Shown: positions 4,922-7,113 of the stretch, piece after piece
Layout: the number at the start of each line of letters is the position of its first letter
How positions within the stretch are numbered: position 1 is the stretch's first letter
NCBI GenBank assembly: GCA_011051635.1
Contig: DRKV01000213.1
Span: forward strand, 1-7,113
Source: Chloroflexota bacterium
Lineage (GTDB): Bacteria; Chloroflexota; Anaerolineae; Anaerolineales; DRKV01
Length of the DNA stretch: 7,113 nucleotides
Direction of reading: 5' to 3'
Position numbers and translations under genes: made by a program
The notes under the pieces: generated by a model
Databases searched by the model: none
The model's input: only the letters and a program-made list of their open reading frames with translations
Told to the model about the DNA's origin: nothing

Positions 4922-7113
4922 ATGTCCTTCTCCCGTCCCCTCTGGCTGCTGCTCCTGCTGTTCCTGCCCCTCGTCCTGTGGGCGGGATGGCCGCGCCGGG
5001 TGGCGGGACGCCGCCGCCGGACGGTCGCTTTGGCTATACGCAGCGCGCTCCTGCTGGCCCTCACCCTGGCCCTGAGCGGCTTCGCCTGGAAGCGCCCTGC
5101 CGACCGCCTGGATACCGTCTTCGTGGTGGACTGGTCGGATTCGCTGCCGGATGAGGCCAAAGGGGATGAGGTGGCCTACGTGCAGCGCGCCCTGGCGGAG
5201 ATGCACCCCGACGACCGCGCCGCGGTGGTCGTCTTCGGGCGGGAGGCGCTGGTGGAGCGCGCCCTTTCCACGGAGGAGACCTTCGGCGCAATCACCTCTC
5301 TGCCCCTCACCAACGGCAGCGACCTGGAGGAAGCCCTGCGCCTGGCGCTGGCGCTCCTGCCGCCGGAGAACGCCCGCCGCATCGTGGCGCTCACCGACGG
5401 GGCCTACACCGGCGCAGACCCCCTCCCCATCGCCACCCTGATTCGCAGCAGCGGGATAGACCTGCGCTTCGTGTGCTACCCCTTCGGCGAAGTCGCCGAC
5501 CCGCAGGAGTGCCGCACCCCCGCCGGCGGCCTGCCCGACGCCGCCGTGACCGCCGTCCACCTGCCCGACCTCACCCACCGGGGCGAAACCCTGAAGATGG
5601 AAGTCACCATCCAGGCCGGGGGGACGGTCACCGGCACGCTGGAGGTACACGCCCAGGATGGGACGCTGCTCTACCGCCAGCCCTACACCGCCCGCCCCGG
5701 ACGCGATACCCTCACCATTCCCCTCCTGGCCGAAGGGGAAAGCGGCCTGCATACCTTCCGGGTGGAATTCATCCCCTCCACCGGAGATTTCTACCCCCAG
5801 AACAACAACCTGGAGGCCGCCACCCGCCTGCTGGGAGAACCCCGCCTGCTGGTGGTCGCCCCCCCCGAAGGGGAAGACCTGCGCCCCTTCAGCGAGGAGA
5901 CGCGCCCCGACGAGGCCGCCGCCCTGGTGGCCGCCCTCCAAAACGCCGCCCTGGAAGTGGAACGCGTCCTGCCGCAGGGACTGCCCTTCTCGCTGGAGGT
6001 CCTGAGCGCCTACGCCGCCGTCATCCTGGTGGACGTGCCAGCCGCCCAACTCACCCCACGGCAGATGAGCGCCTTGCAGCGTTACGTGCGCGACCTGGGC
6101 GGGGGACTGATTGCCGTCGGCGGGCCGACTTCCTTCGGGATGGGCGGCTACTTCCGCACCCCGCTGGAAGAAGCCCTGCCGGTGGAAATGCAAATCAAAG
6201 ATGAGCGCCGCCGCCCGCGGCTGGCATTGGGCTACGTGATTGACCACTCCGGCAGCATGATGGAGACCAGCGGCGGCCCGACCAAACTCCAACTGGCGCA
6301 GGAGGCCGCCATCCGCTCGGTAACGATGCTGATGCCCGGCGACCAGGTGGGAGTGGTGGCCTTCGACGACAAGGCCTCCTGGGTCGTCCCGATGCAGACG
6401 CTGGAGGACCCCGCCGCGATACAGGCGGCCATCGCCCGCATCGGGGGCGGCGGCGGAACCGACATCTACGCCGGGCTGCTCGCCATGTCCAAAGTTCTGC
6501 CCAAGACGGAGGCCCAAGTCAGGCACATCATCCTGCTGACCGACGGCGGCGCAGACCCCACCGGCATCCCCGAACTGGTGCAGCGGATGTACAAGGAGCA
6601 GGGCGTCACCCTGACGGCCATCGGCGTGGGCGCGGACGCCACCCCCGCCTTGCAACGGTGGGCCGAACTTGGCGGCGGACGCTACCATTTCGTGCGCGAC
6701 CCGGCCACCCTGCCGGCCATCTTCACCACCGAGACCGCTCTGGTGAGCCGCTCTTACCTGGTGGAGGAGACCTTCACGCCCCTCCAGACGGCGGCTTCGC
6801 CCCTCATTCCGGCGGGCGGCCTGCCCCCCCTTTACGGCTACGTGGCGACCGAAGCCAAACAGACCGCCCAGGTCGTCCTGCAATCCCCCAAAGAAGACCC
6901 CATCCTGGCGGTGTGGCGCTACGGCCTGGGCAAGGCGCTGGCTTTCACCTCGGACGCGACCGGGCGCTGGGGGCGGGACTGGCTACGCTGGGAAGGCTAC
7001 GCCCCCTTCTGGGAGACAGCGGCCCGCGCCGTGCTGGGGCGCGTCCAGAGCGAGCAACTCCGCACCGAGGTTCGGATGGAGGGGGAAAACGCCCGTCTGG
7101 TGGTGCTCCTGCC
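4922..7113 (+). CDS. Large membrane protein with two vWA domains and amidotransferase-like segment, C-terminus cut by window edge
   Basis: 730 residues are visible and the frame is open to the edge. Two hydrophobic segments (about 7-23 and 36-54) lie at the N-terminus, separated by a basic GRRRR stretch. A first vWA domain (about 64-185) has DWSDS (D70, S72, S74) and D159 in LTDGAYTG, with S133-D134 where many vWA domains have a threonine. A beta-rich part follows, then an amidotransferase-like segment (about 308-430) with YAAVILVDVP (364-373), LGGGLIAVGG ending at 401, and FGMGGY, but no nucleophilic cysteine there. A second, canonical vWA domain (about 436-600) has DHSGS (D441, S443, S445), T513-D514 and D541 in LLTDGG. 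After it YGLGKALAFTSDATGRWG is typical of this large-vWA family. It is likely an envelope protein that binds partners through metal-dependent sites. The start ATG lies 2 bp after the epimerase stop; a GTG at 4916 overlapping that stop is an alternative adding two residues. Confidence 0.9.
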   Translation, partial: MSFSRPLWLLLLLFLPLVLWAGWPRRVAGRRRRTVALAIRSALLLALTLALSGFAWKRPADRLDTVFVVDWSDSLPDEAKGDEVAYVQRALAEMHPDDRAAVVVFGREALVERALSTEETFGAITSLPLTNGSDLEEALRLALALLPPENARRIVALTDGAYTGADPLPIATLIRSSGIDLRFVCYPFGEVADPQECRTPAGGLPDAAVTAVHLPDLTHRGETLKMEVTIQAGGTVTGTLEVHAQDGTLLYRQPYTARPGRDTLTIPLLAEGESGLHTFRVEFIPSTGDFYPQNNNLEAATRLLGEPRLLVVAPPEGEDLRPFSEETRPDEAAALVAALQNAALEVERVLPQGLPFSLEVLSAYAAVILVDVPAAQLTPRQMSALQRYVRDLGGGLIAVGGPTSFGMGGYFRTPLEEALPVEMQIKDERRRPRLALGYVIDHSGSMMETSGGPTKLQLAQEAAIRSVTMLMPGDQVGVVAFDDKASWVVPMQTLEDPAAIQAAIARIGGGGGTDIYAGLLAMSKVLPKTEAQVRHIILLTDGGADPTGIPELVQRMYKEQGVTLTAIGVGADATPALQRWAELGGGRYHFVRDPATLPAIFTTETALVSRSYLVEETFTPLQTAASPLIPAGGLPPLYGYVATEAKQTAQVVLQSPKEDPILAVWRYGLGKALAFTSDATGRWGRDWLRWEGYAPFWETAARAVLGRVQSEQLRTEVRMEGENARLVVLL

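Noticed and set aside
4912..5154. Small plus-strand frame starting at the ATG overlapping the epimerase stop
   Set aside because: It is out of frame with the vWA gene whose two membrane segments and DWSDS site cover the same bases; the product is Pro/Arg-rich with no features.
4811..6883. Long minus-strand open frame (690 codons) opposite the second vWA gene
   Set aside because: Same shadow effect: Gly/Gln/His-rich product with no motif, opposite a gene with two clear vWA metal sites.

Overview
The window is a high-GC bacterial segment with five genes read completely or nearly so and one cut at each edge (six-frame logic gives three leftward and three rightward genes). The style of the genes suggests a Chloroflexota (Anaerolineae-like) genome: a BatA-type von Willebrand factor A (vWA) protein, a second large vWA/amidotransferase-like protein, an SCO-family protein with a 'YEAAHLFLCY'-type tail, and GACGGGT...ACCCGTC palindromic repeats between genes. 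This assignment is inference from family style; no ribosomal or other marker gene is present.

Left block, minus strand (1-1585): an apparent operon transcribed leftwards from a good sigma70-like promoter (TTGACT, 17 bp, TATACT at 1656-1628). It encodes an Rrf2-family regulator with three cysteines placed to hold an iron-sulfur cluster, then two SCO1/SenC-type thioredoxin-fold proteins. The first SCO start codon overlaps the regulator's stop (ATGA), and the second SCO gene follows after 6 bp and runs off the left edge. A redox or nitric-oxide/iron-sulfur responsive switch controlling copper delivery or thiol chemistry outside the membrane is the most economical reading.

Divergent intergenic region (1586-1765): it holds the leftward promoter, three exact GTCACCC direct repeats spaced 21-22 bp, and a TATAAT box placed exactly 6 bases before the ATG of the rightward gene, so that gene is probably transcribed as a leaderless mRNA. 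The repeats fall at about -41, -62 and -84 from that start, which is classical activator geometry.

Right block, plus strand (1766-7113): a BatA-like membrane vWA protein (624 aa); a 205-bp spacer carrying at least three strong hairpins, two of them variants of one palindrome with compensatory base changes; an extended short-chain dehydrogenase/epimerase with an unusual C-terminal membrane segment; and, 2 bp later, a second vWA protein with two vWA domains and an amidotransferase-like segment, open at the right edge. The two vWA proteins are both membrane anchored with probable extracytoplasmic vWA domains, and the epimerase between them carries its own membrane anchor. Their joint function is unknown. 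The usual Bat-system partners (MoxR ATPase, DUF58 protein) are not in the window.

The left block is visibly less GC-rich (about 47-62% in lines I counted) than the right block (about 65-82%). I see no tRNA, rRNA, CRISPR array, transposase or phage gene.
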